From: Pelagibacteraceae bacterium AG-337-G04
GTDB taxonomy: Bacteria; Pseudomonadota; Alphaproteobacteria; Pelagibacterales; Pelagibacteraceae
NCBI GenBank assembly: GCA_003282205.1
Contig: QBZW01000001.1
Location: 29,205-93,204, forward strand
DNA length: 64,000 bases
Direction of reading: 5' to 3'
Shown: piece by piece, positions 33,219 through 42,663 of the stretch
Layout: every line of letters begins with the position of its first letter
Position numbering within the stretch: the first letter of the stretch is position 1
Position numbers and translations under genes: made by a program
The notes under the pieces: generated by a model
Databases searched by the model: none
What the model was told of the DNA's origin: nothing
What the model saw: the letters and a program-made list of their open reading frames with translations, nothing else

Positions 33219-34163
33219 TCAAGTAATCGAAACATCTTTTTTAACAACTTCTAAATAAGATTTTTTATAAGTTACAATTGTTTCAGTTATATATCGGTCT
33301 TTTTTTTTGATTATTCCATTCATCATTTCACAATTCGTAATACCTGTTGCACAAAAAATGCTTTCACCTTTAATAATTTCGTTAATTTCATATTTTTTAT
33401 TAATATCTTGTATACCCATTTGTTTTGCTCTTTGTTTTTCATTTTCTGATTTGAATAAAAACCTTCCCTGAAAATTACATTTCAAAGACTTCAAAGCTGA
33501 TGCTGCTATAACTCCTTCGGGTCCACCACCTGTTCCCAAAAAAATATCTACATTATACTTTTTATCTATAACAGCTAATGCACCAGAGATATCACCGTCA
33601 GAAATAAGTCTTATATTTACATTGAGTCTTAACAATTCGCTTACAATTTCTTTATGTCTAGGTCTATCTAAAATACATACTGTAATATCTTGAAGTTTTT
33701 TACTTGTAGCATCAGAATAATTTTGAATATTTTTTTCAACTGTAAAATCTAAGTCCAGACATTCACTGGGGATATGGTTGCCTGTAGCTATTTTTTCCAT
33801 ATATGTTTCAGGTGCATTAAAAAGATTCCCTTCTTCTGCCACAGCTATAACAGACATCGAACCAGGTAGATTTTTTGCCACAAAATTTGTACCCTCAACA
33901 GGATCAACGGCTATGTCTAAGGGTATACCATTTCCATTCCCAAGTTTTTCTCCAATATATAGCATTGGAGCTTCGTCTAATTCACCTTCGCCAATTACAA
34001 CCTCACCTTTTATATTTAATTTATTTAACTGATTTCTCATAACATCAGTAGCTGCTTTGTCGGCTAGGATTTTTTCGTTTTTTCCAATATACGGAAAACA
34101 TGCAATTGCAGAATTTGATGTAATTTCTGATAGGTTTTCTAGGAGTTCTCGTGATAATTTCAT
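33219..34163 (-). CDS. glpX: Class II fructose-1,6-bisphosphatase
   Basis: GlpX (314 aa) hydrolyses fructose 1,6-bisphosphate in gluconeogenesis; some homologues also act on sedoheptulose bisphosphate. Metal-site motifs are complete: DKAATDVMRNQLN, VVIGEGELDEAPML, DIAVDPVEGTNFVAKN with the Li-sensitive-phosphatase DP.EGT motif, and LISDGDISGALAV plus GTGGGPEGVIAASALK. Length is normal. It stands 6 bp downstream of the SbmA/BacA-like gene on the same strand. Confidence 0.96.
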   Translation of the reverse strand: MKLSRELLENLSEITSNSAIACFPYIGKNEKILADKAATDVMRNQLNKLNIKGEVVIGEGELDEAPMLYIGEKLGNGNGIPLDIAVDPVEGTNFVAKNLPGSMSVIAVAEEGNLFNAPETYMEKIATGNHIPSECLDLDFTVEKNIQNYSDATSKKLQDITVCILDRPRHKEIVSELLRLNVNIRLISDGDISGALAVIDKKYNVDIFLGTGGGPEGVIAASALKSLKCNFQGRFLFKSENEKQRAKQMGIQDINKKYEINEIIKGESIFCATGITNCEMMNGIIKKKDRYITETIVTYKKSYLEVVKKDVSIT

Positions 34164-34169
34164 TAAAAT

Positions 34170-35165
34170 TTACGTCTTAATTTTTTCATCACTTGTTTCA
34201 GTTTCTAATTTACTTTCAAATTCTCTTAGTCTTTTATATACACTAGCAAGTTCTATAATTGTTGGCCAAGCTTTTAAAATATATTGCATAGATCCTTCAA
34301 CTCTTCCAAATGCTCTTATAATTTGTTGCATGACTCCTAATGTAACAGCTCCAGCTACAATAGCAGGAGCAAGAAACACATATGCAGATAAAACATTTGC
34401 CTGTAAGTATGCTATTCTCCCAATATTAAAATACAAATATCTTATATAGCTAAGAAAGTGAATGCTTCTTACATCGTCAAAAAGTTCCTCAATTGATTTT
34501 GGCCTAACAGTTCCGTCATCCTCTGCAATAACTAAAATTTTTCTATATGCTGCTTCTTTTTTTTGAAGATCATATTCTACACCTACTAATCTTAAAATTA
34601 AGCCCAATATAATTAAAAAAATAGTACCACCAATTGACCATATAAGTGCACCAACAATTAATCCATAATCCCAGTCTCCAAAAAAGAAAATAGGTATCCC
34701 AATACTTAAGCCAAATAAAATTGGCATGAATTCTACTAGAATCATTATTGCTTCAATTAAACTGGTTCCTAGAGACTCCATTATTCTTGAAAATTTAATT
34801 GTATCTTCCTGAACTCTTTGAGATGCACCTTCTATCTTTCTAGCCTTTTCATAAACACTATGATAATATTCTACCATTGCTGTTCTCCATCTAAATAAGT
34901 AGTGAGATGTAAAATAACTTACGACAACCGCAACACCTACGTACATTGCTGCTAAAGTTATAAATGAAAATAAACTTGACCAATATTCATCTATTGTTAT
35001 TGCATTAGGTTTACCTAAAGCTTTTTGTATCATGTCATAAAATTCACCAAACCACTCGTTTATTTTTACATCAATTTTAACTTGTATCCAAAGAGAAGAT
35101 AAAATAATTAATGATCCAAGCCATGACCAAAAATACCATTTCTTGATTGTGAAAAATCTAAACAT
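34170..35165 (-). CDS. SbmA/BacA-like peptide transporter
   Basis: A 331-aa membrane protein of the SbmA/BacA family, proton-driven importers of peptides and peptide-like compounds that resemble the membrane half of ABC exporters. Landmarks: IDVKINEWFGEFYDMIQKAL, FRWRTAMVEYYHSVYEKAR, EGASQRVQEDTIKFSRIMES, PILFGLSIGIPIFFF, LVGVEYDLQKKEAAYRK and LKAWPTIIELASVYKRL. It is shorter than the E. coli protein (~400 aa) at both ends but has the core. The start overlaps the NDUFS4-like gene by 1 bp. Confidence 0.88.
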   Translation of the reverse strand: MFRFFTIKKWYFWSWLGSLIILSSLWIQVKIDVKINEWFGEFYDMIQKALGKPNAITIDEYWSSLFSFITLAAMYVGVAVVVSYFTSHYLFRWRTAMVEYYHSVYEKARKIEGASQRVQEDTIKFSRIMESLGTSLIEAIMILVEFMPILFGLSIGIPIFFFGDWDYGLIVGALIWSIGGTIFLIILGLILRLVGVEYDLQKKEAAYRKILVIAEDDGTVRPKSIEELFDDVRSIHFLSYIRYLYFNIGRIAYLQANVLSAYVFLAPAIVAGAVTLGVMQQIIRAFGRVEGSMQYILKAWPTIIELASVYKRLREFESKLETETSDEKIKT

Positions 35166-35446
35166 TATTTAATGAAATTATCTGCATAAGATTTTTTTAA
35201 TAATTTTCTTTTTTTTGACTCAATAAGCTCGTAAAGAATATTATTTTTTTTTGCATAATCTATTGCTAATTCTTTTGTTTTGAATTCTAATTTTAATTCA
35301 TTGTATGTATCCGTAGAGCTTTCCCATCCCATTAATGGGTTTTTACCTGGATCTTTAGTAATAAATTCAATTACCCATTTATCATATTTTTTTAATCCAG
35401 ATTGCATTGCTGTTTTAGAAGGTTTAAATATCTTTGCTCTTTTCAT
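35165..35446 (-). CDS. NADH dehydrogenase accessory subunit, NDUFS4 type
   Basis: A 93-aa protein of the ETC complex I subunit family (mitochondrial NDUFS4, 18 kDa/AQDQ subunit), an accessory part of NADH:ubiquinone oxidoreductase found in alphaproteobacteria. AKIFKPSKTAMQSGLKKYD (usual a.iy.ps..amQSG......W), KWVIEFITKDPGKNPLMGW and the late EAidYAkkn-like segment KELAIDYAKKNNILYEL match. It sits far from the main nuo operon, as usual. Overlaps the SbmA-like gene by 1 bp. Confidence 0.9.
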   Translation of the reverse strand: MKRAKIFKPSKTAMQSGLKKYDKWVIEFITKDPGKNPLMGWESSTDTYNELKLEFKTKELAIDYAKKNNILYELIESKKRKLLKKSYADNFIK

Positions 35447-35447
35447 T

Positions 35448-36275
35448 TTAATTTATTTTATACACATAATTTGAGTTTGTTTTTAAAGCAACATTATAAC
35501 CTTGTGAGATAATAAAATCATGCAAATGATGGTAATTTTTCTCTCTATTATGTTCAATTATCATTAATTTTGGATATATTAAATTTTTGTTTTTTTTATC
35601 AAAGTAGCTCTTTAATATACTTTTTTCAGAACCTTCAGTATCAATTTTAACACAGCCTATTTTATTGATATTATACTTTTTTATTATATTTCTTAGTGTG
35701 TCAATTTTAACCTTTATAAATTTATAGTTTTTTCTTTTTATTATTTTCGCATGAGGGTTAAGTCCTGAAATATCTAAATATCCATATTTTTTTCTATATC
35801 CTAAAGCTTTTTTTATGATGAAAAATCTTTTTTTTACATACTTATTTTGATTTATAAGAAGATTTAAATTTTCTTTTAATCTAATTATCATTTTTGGATT
35901 TGGTTCAATAGAAATAACATTAATTTTTTTTTTCTGATTATTCATTGCTCCAGCAAATAATGAATATAATCCAATATTAGATCCAACGTCTATAAACCAC
36001 GAATTATTTTCCAAATTATTTTTAATATACTGAATTTCTTTATTTTCTTTCCTTTGAAAATAAATTTTCATTTCAGTTTTTTTGTCTGAATAAAAATATA
36101 TAAAAAAATTATAAATCTTTGTTGAAAATATTGATTTATTTAAATTATATGTTGACCTAGTAGATATTGTTTCAATGAAATTAATTAAATATCTTTTAAG
36201 TACGCCTCTTCCTAAGAATGTATATTTGCCTAAGAAAATTAAAGTTTTTAGAGAAAATTTAATAAGGTTGTCCAT
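35448..36275 (-). CDS. FkbM family methyltransferase
   Basis: A 275-aa SAM-dependent methyltransferase of the FkbM type, whose members often methylate sugars or other secondary structures. The SAM motif is WFIDVGSNIGLYSLFAG, followed by VISIEPNPKMIIRLKENL, and KIGCVKIDTEGSEKSIL carries the conserved DTEG. The N-terminal ~70 residues are Lys/Tyr-rich and unassigned. I use ATG 36275; an in-frame start at 36323 would lie inside the tRNA-Pro gene. Substrate unknown; a surface-glycan methylation role is plausible but only inference. Confidence 0.85.
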   Translation of the reverse strand: MDNLIKFSLKTLIFLGKYTFLGRGVLKRYLINFIETISTRSTYNLNKSIFSTKIYNFFIYFYSDKKTEMKIYFQRKENKEIQYIKNNLENNSWFIDVGSNIGLYSLFAGAMNNQKKKINVISIEPNPKMIIRLKENLNLLINQNKYVKKRFFIIKKALGYRKKYGYLDISGLNPHAKIIKRKNYKFIKVKIDTLRNIIKKYNINKIGCVKIDTEGSEKSILKSYFDKKNKNLIYPKLMIIEHNREKNYHHLHDFIISQGYNVALKTNSNYVYKIN

Positions 36276-36279
36276 GTAA

Positions 36280-36356
<77 letters not shown>

Positions 36357-36451
36357 ATTGCAGTACTAATACAGCAGATAAAACAAAATTCAAAGGTTAT
36401 ATTAGTTACAAATTCCTAATAAATTTGATATTAAATGCTATAAGAGATCAT

Positions 36452-36964
36452 ATGATCATAGAATGTCCCAATTGTAATAAAAAATTCAATTTACATGAAA
36501 AATTAATACCTGAAAATGGTAGAACACTTAAGTGTAGTAATTGTGACCATGTCTGGCACTATAAAATTACAATAAATAAAAAAACTACTGATGAACAAAT
36601 AATATCTGAAGACAAAAACACTGAAATAGATATTGATACTTCTAGAAATGATAATGAAATACAAGAAAAAGCTAATGATGAGGACATTTCATACATAAAT
36701 AAAAAGGTTTTGTCAGAAATTGAAACTAATGACTCAGAAACTGAAAAAAATGATAAAAGAGTTGATTATGAGACAGGCATCAAACTTAAGATGATATTAA
36801 TATATTTTGTAATTTTAATAATATCTTTATTGGGTCTGATTTTTATATTAGATACATTTAAATATAATATATCTAATGTATTTCCTAGTATACTTCCTTT
36901 ATTTGATAGTCTTTACGAAACTCTGCTGGATTTAAAACTTTTTTTTAAAGATCTTACTAACTAA
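36452..36964 (+). CDS. Zinc-ribbon domain membrane protein
   Basis: A 170-aa protein with an N-terminal MJ0042-type zinc ribbon (IIECPNCNKKFNLHEKLI and LKCSNCDHVWHY, two CxxC pairs), a long acidic and Lys-rich linker (~35-110), one transmembrane helix (MILIYFVILIISLLGLIFIL) and a short C-terminal tail. Proteins of this plan are common in alphaproteobacteria; function unknown, sometimes annotated as thioredoxin-like or secretion-associated. The ATG at 36452 begins right at the zinc ribbon; the frame is open upstream into the tRNA region, which is not coding. nhaA follows after 2 bp. Confidence 0.82.
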   Translation: MIIECPNCNKKFNLHEKLIPENGRTLKCSNCDHVWHYKITINKKTTDEQIISEDKNTEIDIDTSRNDNEIQEKANDEDISYINKKVLSEIETNDSETEKNDKRVDYETGIKLKMILIYFVILIISLLGLIFILDTFKYNISNVFPSILPLFDSLYETLLDLKLFFKDLTN

Positions 36965-36966
36965 AT

Positions 36967-38139
36967 ATGATTCAAAAAATTACAAAAGGTTTTATTTCAT
37001 TTTTTAAACTTGAAGCAGCAAGTGGAATAGTTCTTCTTTTTGCAGCTATAATTGCCTTGATTATCAGTAATTCTGAATTGTCCACGTTATATTTCTCAAC
37101 ATTAGAAAAGTACTTGTTTATTGGAATAAATAATTTCGGTCTTAAGCTTTCAGTTTTGCATTGGATAAATGATGCATTAATGGCAATATTTTTCTTTTTT
37201 GTAACACTTGAAATTAAAAGAGAATTTTTACAGGGTGAATTGTCAAATATTAAACAAGCACTACTTCCAATAATTGCAGCCGTAGGCGGAATGGTGGTTC
37301 CTGCACTAATATATGTTTTTATAAACCTAGGAGATGGGGAAACATTAAAAGGTTGGGCAATACCATCAGCTACAGATATTGCTTTCTCCTTGGGTGTATT
37401 ATCACTATTAGGAAGTAGAGTACCTCTTTCTTTAAAAGTATTTTTGACTGCCTTAGCTATTATTGATGATCTTGGAGCAATAGTTATAATAGCTTTGTTT
37501 TACTCTGGGGATTTAAGCATTAAATATTTATCTTTGATGCTTTTAGCTTTTATTGCTCTATTAGTTATAAATAAATTTAATATAAAAAAATTTCTACCTT
37601 ATTTGATAGTTGGAATTTTCTTATGGGATTTTACTCACAATTCAGGAATTCATGCAACTATTGCAGGTGTATTACTTGCAATGACAATTCCTCATAGAAA
37701 AAAAGATAAAGATTTCTCACTTTTAATTAAAGTAGAGCATGCAATAAGCCCTTATGTTGCATTTGGAATAATGCCTATTTTTGCTTTTGCAAATGCAGGT
37801 GTGTCATTAGAAGGTTTATCCTTTTCGTCTTTGCTAGATAAAGTTCCTTTAGGAATAGTACTTGGATTGTTTGTTGGAAAACAATTGGGTGTATTTGTAT
37901 TTTCATATATATCAATTAAATTAAAAATAGCTCAAATGCCTAGTAATACAAGTTGGTATAATTTTTATGGAGTTGGAGTTTTAACAGGAATTGGTTTTAC
38001 TATGAGTTTATTTGTTGGAAATTTAGCATTTGCAGATAATTTGCAGTATATGGATGGGGTAAAAATTGGAGTTTTAACTGGGTCATTATTATCCACTTTA
38101 TTTGGATACTTTTTAATACTACTTACACCAAATAGATAA
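36967..38139 (+). CDS. nhaA: Na+/H+ antiporter NhaA
   Basis: NhaA (390 aa, 12 helices) expels Na+ in exchange for protons at the cytoplasmic membrane, useful for a marine cell. The ion-binding Asp pair is in LTALAIIDDLGAIVIIALFY, and the other landmarks hold: FFFVTLEIKREFLQGELS, GWAIPSATDIAFSLGVLSLL, FTHNSGIHATIAGVLLAM, PIFAFANAGVSLEGL and GIGFTMSLFVGNLAF. Normal length, 2 bp after the zinc-ribbon gene and 8 bp before the peroxidase gene. Confidence 0.97.
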   Translation: MIQKITKGFISFFKLEAASGIVLLFAAIIALIISNSELSTLYFSTLEKYLFIGINNFGLKLSVLHWINDALMAIFFFFVTLEIKREFLQGELSNIKQALLPIIAAVGGMVVPALIYVFINLGDGETLKGWAIPSATDIAFSLGVLSLLGSRVPLSLKVFLTALAIIDDLGAIVIIALFYSGDLSIKYLSLMLLAFIALLVINKFNIKKFLPYLIVGIFLWDFTHNSGIHATIAGVLLAMTIPHRKKDKDFSLLIKVEHAISPYVAFGIMPIFAFANAGVSLEGLSFSSLLDKVPLGIVLGLFVGKQLGVFVFSYISIKLKIAQMPSNTSWYNFYGVGVLTGIGFTMSLFVGNLAFADNLQYMDGVKIGVLTGSLLSTLFGYFLILLTPNR

Positions 38140-38147
38140 TTTAAATA

Positions 38148-38696
38148 ATGAAAAACCTATTTATATTCTGGCTTACTATAATTATGATTTTTTTTAAAAG
38201 TTCATCTCATGCTGACTATGAAAAAATCTTTTTTGATTTTAAAATTAACAGTATCACAGGTGATGTAATAGATTTAAAAGATTTTAAAGGAAAACCTGTT
38301 CTGATTGTTAATACAGCAAGTTATTGTGGATTCACAAAACAATATAACGATATGCAAGAATTATGGGATAAATATCGAGAAAAAGGGTTAATCGTTCTTG
38401 GTATACCATCGAATTCATTTAGACAGGAGATGAAAAATAATAATGATGTTAAAGAATTTTGTGAGGTTAATTTTAATATTAACTTTCCACTAACAGAAAT
38501 AACTGATGTAAAAGGTGATAATGCGCATGAAATTTACAAATGGGCTAAAGCAAACTATGGGAAATCTGCTGTTCCAAAATGGAATTTTTATAAAATATTA
38601 GTAAATAAAGATGGTAAAATCGAAGAAACTTACGCATCTTTAACAAAACCAACATCAAATAAAATTATAAAAAAAATAGAAAGTCTATTAAATTAA
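38148..38696 (+). CDS. Glutathione peroxidase family protein, exported
   Basis: A 182-aa thiol peroxidase of the glutathione peroxidase family. A signal peptide (MKNLFIFWLTIIMIFFKSSSHADYE) directs it to the periplasm. The peroxidatic Cys is in NTASYCGFTKQYNDMQEL, GIPSNSFRQEM carries the conserved Gln site region, and VPKWNFYKILVNKDG supplies the Trp-Asn pair. It uses Cys rather than selenocysteine; such enzymes commonly draw on thioredoxin rather than glutathione. Its last 9 bp overlap the convergent MBL-fold gene. Confidence 0.92.
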   Translation: MKNLFIFWLTIIMIFFKSSSHADYEKIFFDFKINSITGDVIDLKDFKGKPVLIVNTASYCGFTKQYNDMQELWDKYREKGLIVLGIPSNSFRQEMKNNNDVKEFCEVNFNINFPLTEITDVKGDNAHEIYKWAKANYGKSAVPKWNFYKILVNKDGKIEETYASLTKPTSNKIIKKIESLLN

Positions 38697-39461
38697 TATA
38701 GTCAATCCATCATGTGCAGGAGTTACATTTTTAGGTAAAAATTTTTTTATTTCATTATAGTCAATTTCGTTACTTAAATTTGTTAGAATTGTGTTTTTTG
38801 GCTTAATTTTATAAATTAATTTCAAAACATCTTCTAAATTAAAATGGGTTGGATGAAAATTATATCTTAAACAGTCTACAATAAGATATTTTAAGTTTTT
38901 AAGATATTTTAAATCTTTTTTATCAATCTTGTTGACATCAGGAGCATAAGCACATTTGTCATTAATAATATAACAAATACTTTTTATTGATCCATGATGA
39001 ACCTTTAAAGATTTAATAACAATTTGTGTTTTTAAGTCTTTAAGTAAATGCTTCTTTTTTAATGTTTTAGCATCAAGAATAGATGGATAATTTTTGTAAT
39101 CTTTAAAACAATAACCAAAAGTATTTTTAAGATTTTTCTTTGTTATTTGATCTGCGTAAATTGATATTTTTTTTTTATTTTTTAAAGAGAAAACTCTTAA
39201 CTCATTAATTCCATGCGTTTGATCAGCATGAGAGTGGGTATAAAAAACTGTATCAATATTTTTAACTTTATTTTTTAATAATTGAGACTTTAAATCTGGA
39301 GATGTATCAATTAGAATATTTAAGTTTTTAGAGCTTATTAAAGCTGAACATCTTGAGCGTATATTTTTTTTATTCTTTGGATCACAACTTCCATAGTATC
39401 CATCAATTCGAGGTATTCCTAAAGAACTGCCACAGCCCAAAATGGTAAATTTTATGCTCAT
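38688..39461 (-). CDS. MBL-fold metallo-hydrolase (PhnP/tRNase Z-like)
   Basis: A 257-aa metallo-beta-lactamase-fold hydrolase, normally encoded next to tatD and metG in alphaproteobacteria. The N-terminus IKFTILGCGSSLGIPRIDG, the ALISSKNLNILIDTSPDLK segment and CAYAPDVNK fit the PhnP-like group of phosphodiesterases. The metal motif reads HSHADQTHG: the canonical HxHxDH has Gln in the last His place (codon CAA in the coding strand), so one metal ligand seems lost. The function of this family member is not established. It overlaps tatD by 4 bp. Confidence 0.85.
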   Translation of the reverse strand: MSIKFTILGCGSSLGIPRIDGYYGSCDPKNKKNIRSRCSALISSKNLNILIDTSPDLKSQLLKNKVKNIDTVFYTHSHADQTHGINELRVFSLKNKKKISIYADQITKKNLKNTFGYCFKDYKNYPSILDAKTLKKKHLLKDLKTQIVIKSLKVHHGSIKSICYIINDKCAYAPDVNKIDKKDLKYLKNLKYLIVDCLRYNFHPTHFNLEDVLKLIYKIKPKNTILTNLSNEIDYNEIKKFLPKNVTPAHDGLTILI

Positions 39462-40228
39462 TTGTTAAAGAATAGCCTATTAAAATTATCAGTAGTTATT
39501 TTATCCAGTTCTTCAGTATCAATATTTTTCAATTCTGATAATTTTTTTAAAGTGTAACGTACAAAAGATGGTTCATTTTTCCTTCCTCTCATTGGTTCTG
39601 GTGCTAAAAAGGGACTGTCTGTTTCAATTAGCAATCTTTCCAATGGTAACTCTTTGAAAGTATTTTGAAGACCAGTGCTATTCTTAAATGTAATAATACC
39701 ACTAGCTGAAAAGTAAGAATTAAGTTCCATTAATTTTAAGGCAAAAGATAGGGATCCTGTAAAACAATGCATTAGAATTTTTAAATTTTTATTAGAATTT
39801 TTTAATATTTCATATGTTTCAGCTTCAGCATTTCTTGAATGAACAATTAAAGGTATATCTAATTCTAATGCAGCATCTATATGATTTTTAAAACTTGTTA
39901 TTTGTTTTTCTTTGTCACTATTGTTATAATAAAAATCTAAACCTGACTCGCCTACTCCAATTATTTTATTGTGAGTATTAATTTTTCTAATAATTTCATC
40001 TTTTGATAGTTGGTCATTATTAGTTTCGTGGGGATGTATGCCAAATGTTCCAAATATCATTTCATCTTTATCTATAATGTTTAAAATTTTAGGTAAACCA
40101 TTTAATGTTGTTGATATTGTTAATACTTTTTGGATGCCCTCTTTTTTGCATTTTGCTAAAACATCATCAATATTTTGAACTAAAGGTTCATGATCTAGGT
40201 GACAATGTGAATCAATCATTTTGTTCAA
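39458..40228 (-). CDS. tatD: TatD family metal-dependent hydrolase
   Basis: A 256-aa TIM-barrel DNase-type hydrolase. Metal ligands are visible as IDSHCHLDHEPL, GVGESGLDFYY, PLIVHSRNAEAET, LMHCFTGSLSFA and LIETDSPFLAPEP. YcfH/TatD proteins have 3'-5' exonuclease activity in E. coli; the cellular job is less clear. Two starts are possible: ATG 40228 (MNKMIDSH) or ATG 40219 (MIDSHCH), the latter closer to the family. It overlaps the metG end by about 17 bp. Confidence 0.93.
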   Translation of the reverse strand: MNKMIDSHCHLDHEPLVQNIDDVLAKCKKEGIQKVLTISTTLNGLPKILNIIDKDEMIFGTFGIHPHETNNDQLSKDEIIRKINTHNKIIGVGESGLDFYYNNSDKEKQITSFKNHIDAALELDIPLIVHSRNAEAETYEILKNSNKNLKILMHCFTGSLSFALKLMELNSYFSASGIITFKNSTGLQNTFKELPLERLLIETDSPFLAPEPMRGRKNEPSFVRYTLKKLSELKNIDTEELDKITTDNFNRLFFNK

Positions 40229-41750
40229 TCTTTTTGAATAATATATCTAATTTACTCAATTTAAGACCTTTCTTTAAATAATTATTATCTTTAATTGTCT
40301 CAAAATCGATTTTATCCTCCTTTATATGAAGTATCTTTAACACTTTGAGAGATGAACTTGGTATAATTGGATAAAGTAATATGGTTACTTTTCTTATTAA
40401 CTCTAATGCTACATAAATAATAGTATTCATCCTTAGTTTATCATTCTTTTTCTTCCAAGGTTCTTGATCATTAAAATACTTATTTGCTGCAAATAACTGT
40501 TCAACTATAAAATTTATATATAAATTTACATCCTGATTATCAGAATATTTTATTAAATTGTCATAATGATTAGAATATTGATCTAAGATCAATTTATCAT
40601 CATCTGTAAAGGTAGCAATATCAGGTACTTCAGAGTTAGCATTTTTGTCACAAAACGCTAGAACCCTTTGACATAGGTTTCCATAATTATTTGCTAAATC
40701 ACTATTTATGCATGATTCTAATTTATCTTGTGAAATATTTCCATCATTGCCAAAAGAAACTTCTTTAATTAAGTAATATCTTAAAGGATCTAAACCATAA
40801 GTATCTATAATTTCAAGCGGGTCTAAAATGTTACCTTTAGATTTTGACATTTTTTCATCACCAGAGAGTATCCATCCATGGCCAAATACTCTTTTAGGTG
40901 GATCTATATCAGCAGCTAATAGAAAAGCTGGCCAATAAATAGCATGAAATCTTAATATATCTTTGCCAATTAAATGTAGATCAGCAGGCCAAAAAGATTT
41001 GTACAAATTATCACTTTTATTTGGATAATTTAAAGCACTTAGATAATTTGTTAAGGCATCCAACCAAACATAAATAACATGATCTTTATTAGAAGGAACT
41101 TTTATTCCCCAATTAAAAGATTTTCTACTGACAGATAAATCTTTTAATCCTGATTTAACAAAACTGACAACTTCATTTTTTCTTGTTTCTGGTAATATAA
41201 AATCTGGATTTTTATCATAAAAATCAATCAATTTATCTTGCCAATTAGATAATCTAAAAAAATAAGACTCTTCCTCTACCCACTCTACTTTTGAACCTGA
41301 GGTGATTGATTTTTTTGTACCATTTAAATCTTCAATTTCATTTTCTGAATAAAATGCTTCATCTGAGACAGAATACCAACCTGAGTATTTTGACAAGTAA
41401 ATTTCACCTTTTTTTTCTAAAATATTCCAAAGATTTTCTACAGATATAGCATGCCTAGTCTCTGTAGTTCTTATAAAATCGTTATTTGACAAATTTAATG
41501 TGTCAGATAAATCTCTAAAAGTTTTACTAATTTCATCACAAAATATCAGAGGATCCATTTTTTTTTTCTCCGCTGCACGTTGTATTTTCTGTCCATGTTC
41601 ATCTGTGCCAGTTAAAAAATAAACATTAAAACCTTGTATTCTTTTTAATCTTGCAAAAAAATCAGCAATAATACTTGAATAAGCATGACCCATATGTGGC
41701 TTCGCAGATGGATAATATATTGGTGTTGTAATATAGTAATTTTTATTCAC
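40212..41750 (-). CDS. metG: Methionyl-tRNA synthetase
   Basis: MetG (512 aa) charges tRNA-Met. The class I signatures are TPIYYPSAKPHMGHAYSSII (HIGH equivalent HMGH) and KMSKSKGNILDP (KMSKS). SDEAFYSENEIEDLNG lies where other MetRS carry zinc cysteines; there are none, so it is the zinc-free form. The anticodon domain follows at ~360-500. No C-terminal tRNA-binding (EMAP-like) domain is attached. It overlaps holB by 8 bp and tatD by 17. Confidence 0.97.
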   Translation of the reverse strand: MNKNYYITTPIYYPSAKPHMGHAYSSIIADFFARLKRIQGFNVYFLTGTDEHGQKIQRAAEKKKMDPLIFCDEISKTFRDLSDTLNLSNNDFIRTTETRHAISVENLWNILEKKGEIYLSKYSGWYSVSDEAFYSENEIEDLNGTKKSITSGSKVEWVEEESYFFRLSNWQDKLIDFYDKNPDFILPETRKNEVVSFVKSGLKDLSVSRKSFNWGIKVPSNKDHVIYVWLDALTNYLSALNYPNKSDNLYKSFWPADLHLIGKDILRFHAIYWPAFLLAADIDPPKRVFGHGWILSGDEKMSKSKGNILDPLEIIDTYGLDPLRYYLIKEVSFGNDGNISQDKLESCINSDLANNYGNLCQRVLAFCDKNANSEVPDIATFTDDDKLILDQYSNHYDNLIKYSDNQDVNLYINFIVEQLFAANKYFNDQEPWKKKNDKLRMNTIIYVALELIRKVTILLYPIIPSSSLKVLKILHIKEDKIDFETIKDNNYLKKGLKLSKLDILFKKIEQND

Positions 41751-42663
41751 TTAATAATTTATCATTAAATTCTAGAAAAAATGATTCAAAGTCTAAGTTA
41801 TATTTTTTAACGTAAGAAAGTTTTAGATAAAAATACTTTTTTATTTTAAATGAAATTTTCTTAGAATTATTTATATTTTTGTAGAAAAAAAGTTCAATAA
41901 ATAAATTCAAATATTCTTTTATAAATTCATCAGTTGAATATGATTTATTTTTTATTACATAGGTCAATAAATCCTCAATATTGCACTCTTTAATAGATAA
42001 ATCATTCTTTTCTAGAAAATTTACCAATGATATTAAAAATGATGGAGAATTATAATTGCTTATAAAGTCCATGTTAATATCATTATATATATCAGTGTTA
42101 AAATAATGATTCACAATCTCCATTACCTCTGTATTTACCAAATTTGATTTAAATTCTAAACATCTTGATTTTAATGTTTCTAAAATTTTAAATTCAGAAT
42201 TATTAACTAAAATATAAAATGTATTGTTATTAGGTTCCTCAATAGATTTTAATAAAGCATTTGCAGAATTAATACCTAATAAATTTATATCCTCAATTAT
42301 TATAAATCTCCTGTCATTATTAAAAGAAGTTTGATTAACAAATTGAATCATCTCACGAATTTGATCAATATCAATTATTTTTTTATCTTTTTTTTTTGTA
42401 ATTTTAAAAATATTAGGATGTGTGTTGGAAGATATTAGTTTAGATAAATTATTATTTAATTTAAATTCGTTATTTCTTAAATCGTAAGTTTTATCATAAT
42501 TTTTTGAATAAAAATAATTCAAAAAATGATTAATCAAAGTTTTTTTACCTATCCCCTTTGGACCATTTATTAAAATCTTATTTGGAAATTTTTGTATTTG
42601 GTCTAGATAAATTAAATTACTAAACAAAGTTTGGTGACCAATAAGTTTACTTTTTTCACTCAT
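41743..42663 (-). CDS. holB: DNA polymerase III delta-prime subunit
   Basis: HolB (306 aa) is the stator subunit of the clamp loader. The P-loop-like INGPKGIGKKTLINHF, IDIDQIREMIQFVNQTSF, ANALLKSIEEPNNNTFYIL (usual ANALLKxLEEPP) and the sensor LKSRCLEFK are present. The zinc cysteines of the E. coli subunit are missing. Downstream helices form the collar domain. It sits between tmk and metG, the standard arrangement, with no gap to tmk. Confidence 0.9.
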   Translation of the reverse strand: MSEKSKLIGHQTLFSNLIYLDQIQKFPNKILINGPKGIGKKTLINHFLNYFYSKNYDKTYDLRNNEFKLNNNLSKLISSNTHPNIFKITKKKDKKIIDIDQIREMIQFVNQTSFNNDRRFIIIEDINLLGINSANALLKSIEEPNNNTFYILVNNSEFKILETLKSRCLEFKSNLVNTEVMEIVNHYFNTDIYNDINMDFISNYNSPSFLISLVNFLEKNDLSIKECNIEDLLTYVIKNKSYSTDEFIKEYLNLFIELFFYKNINNSKKISFKIKKYFYLKLSYVKKYNLDFESFFLEFNDKLLSE

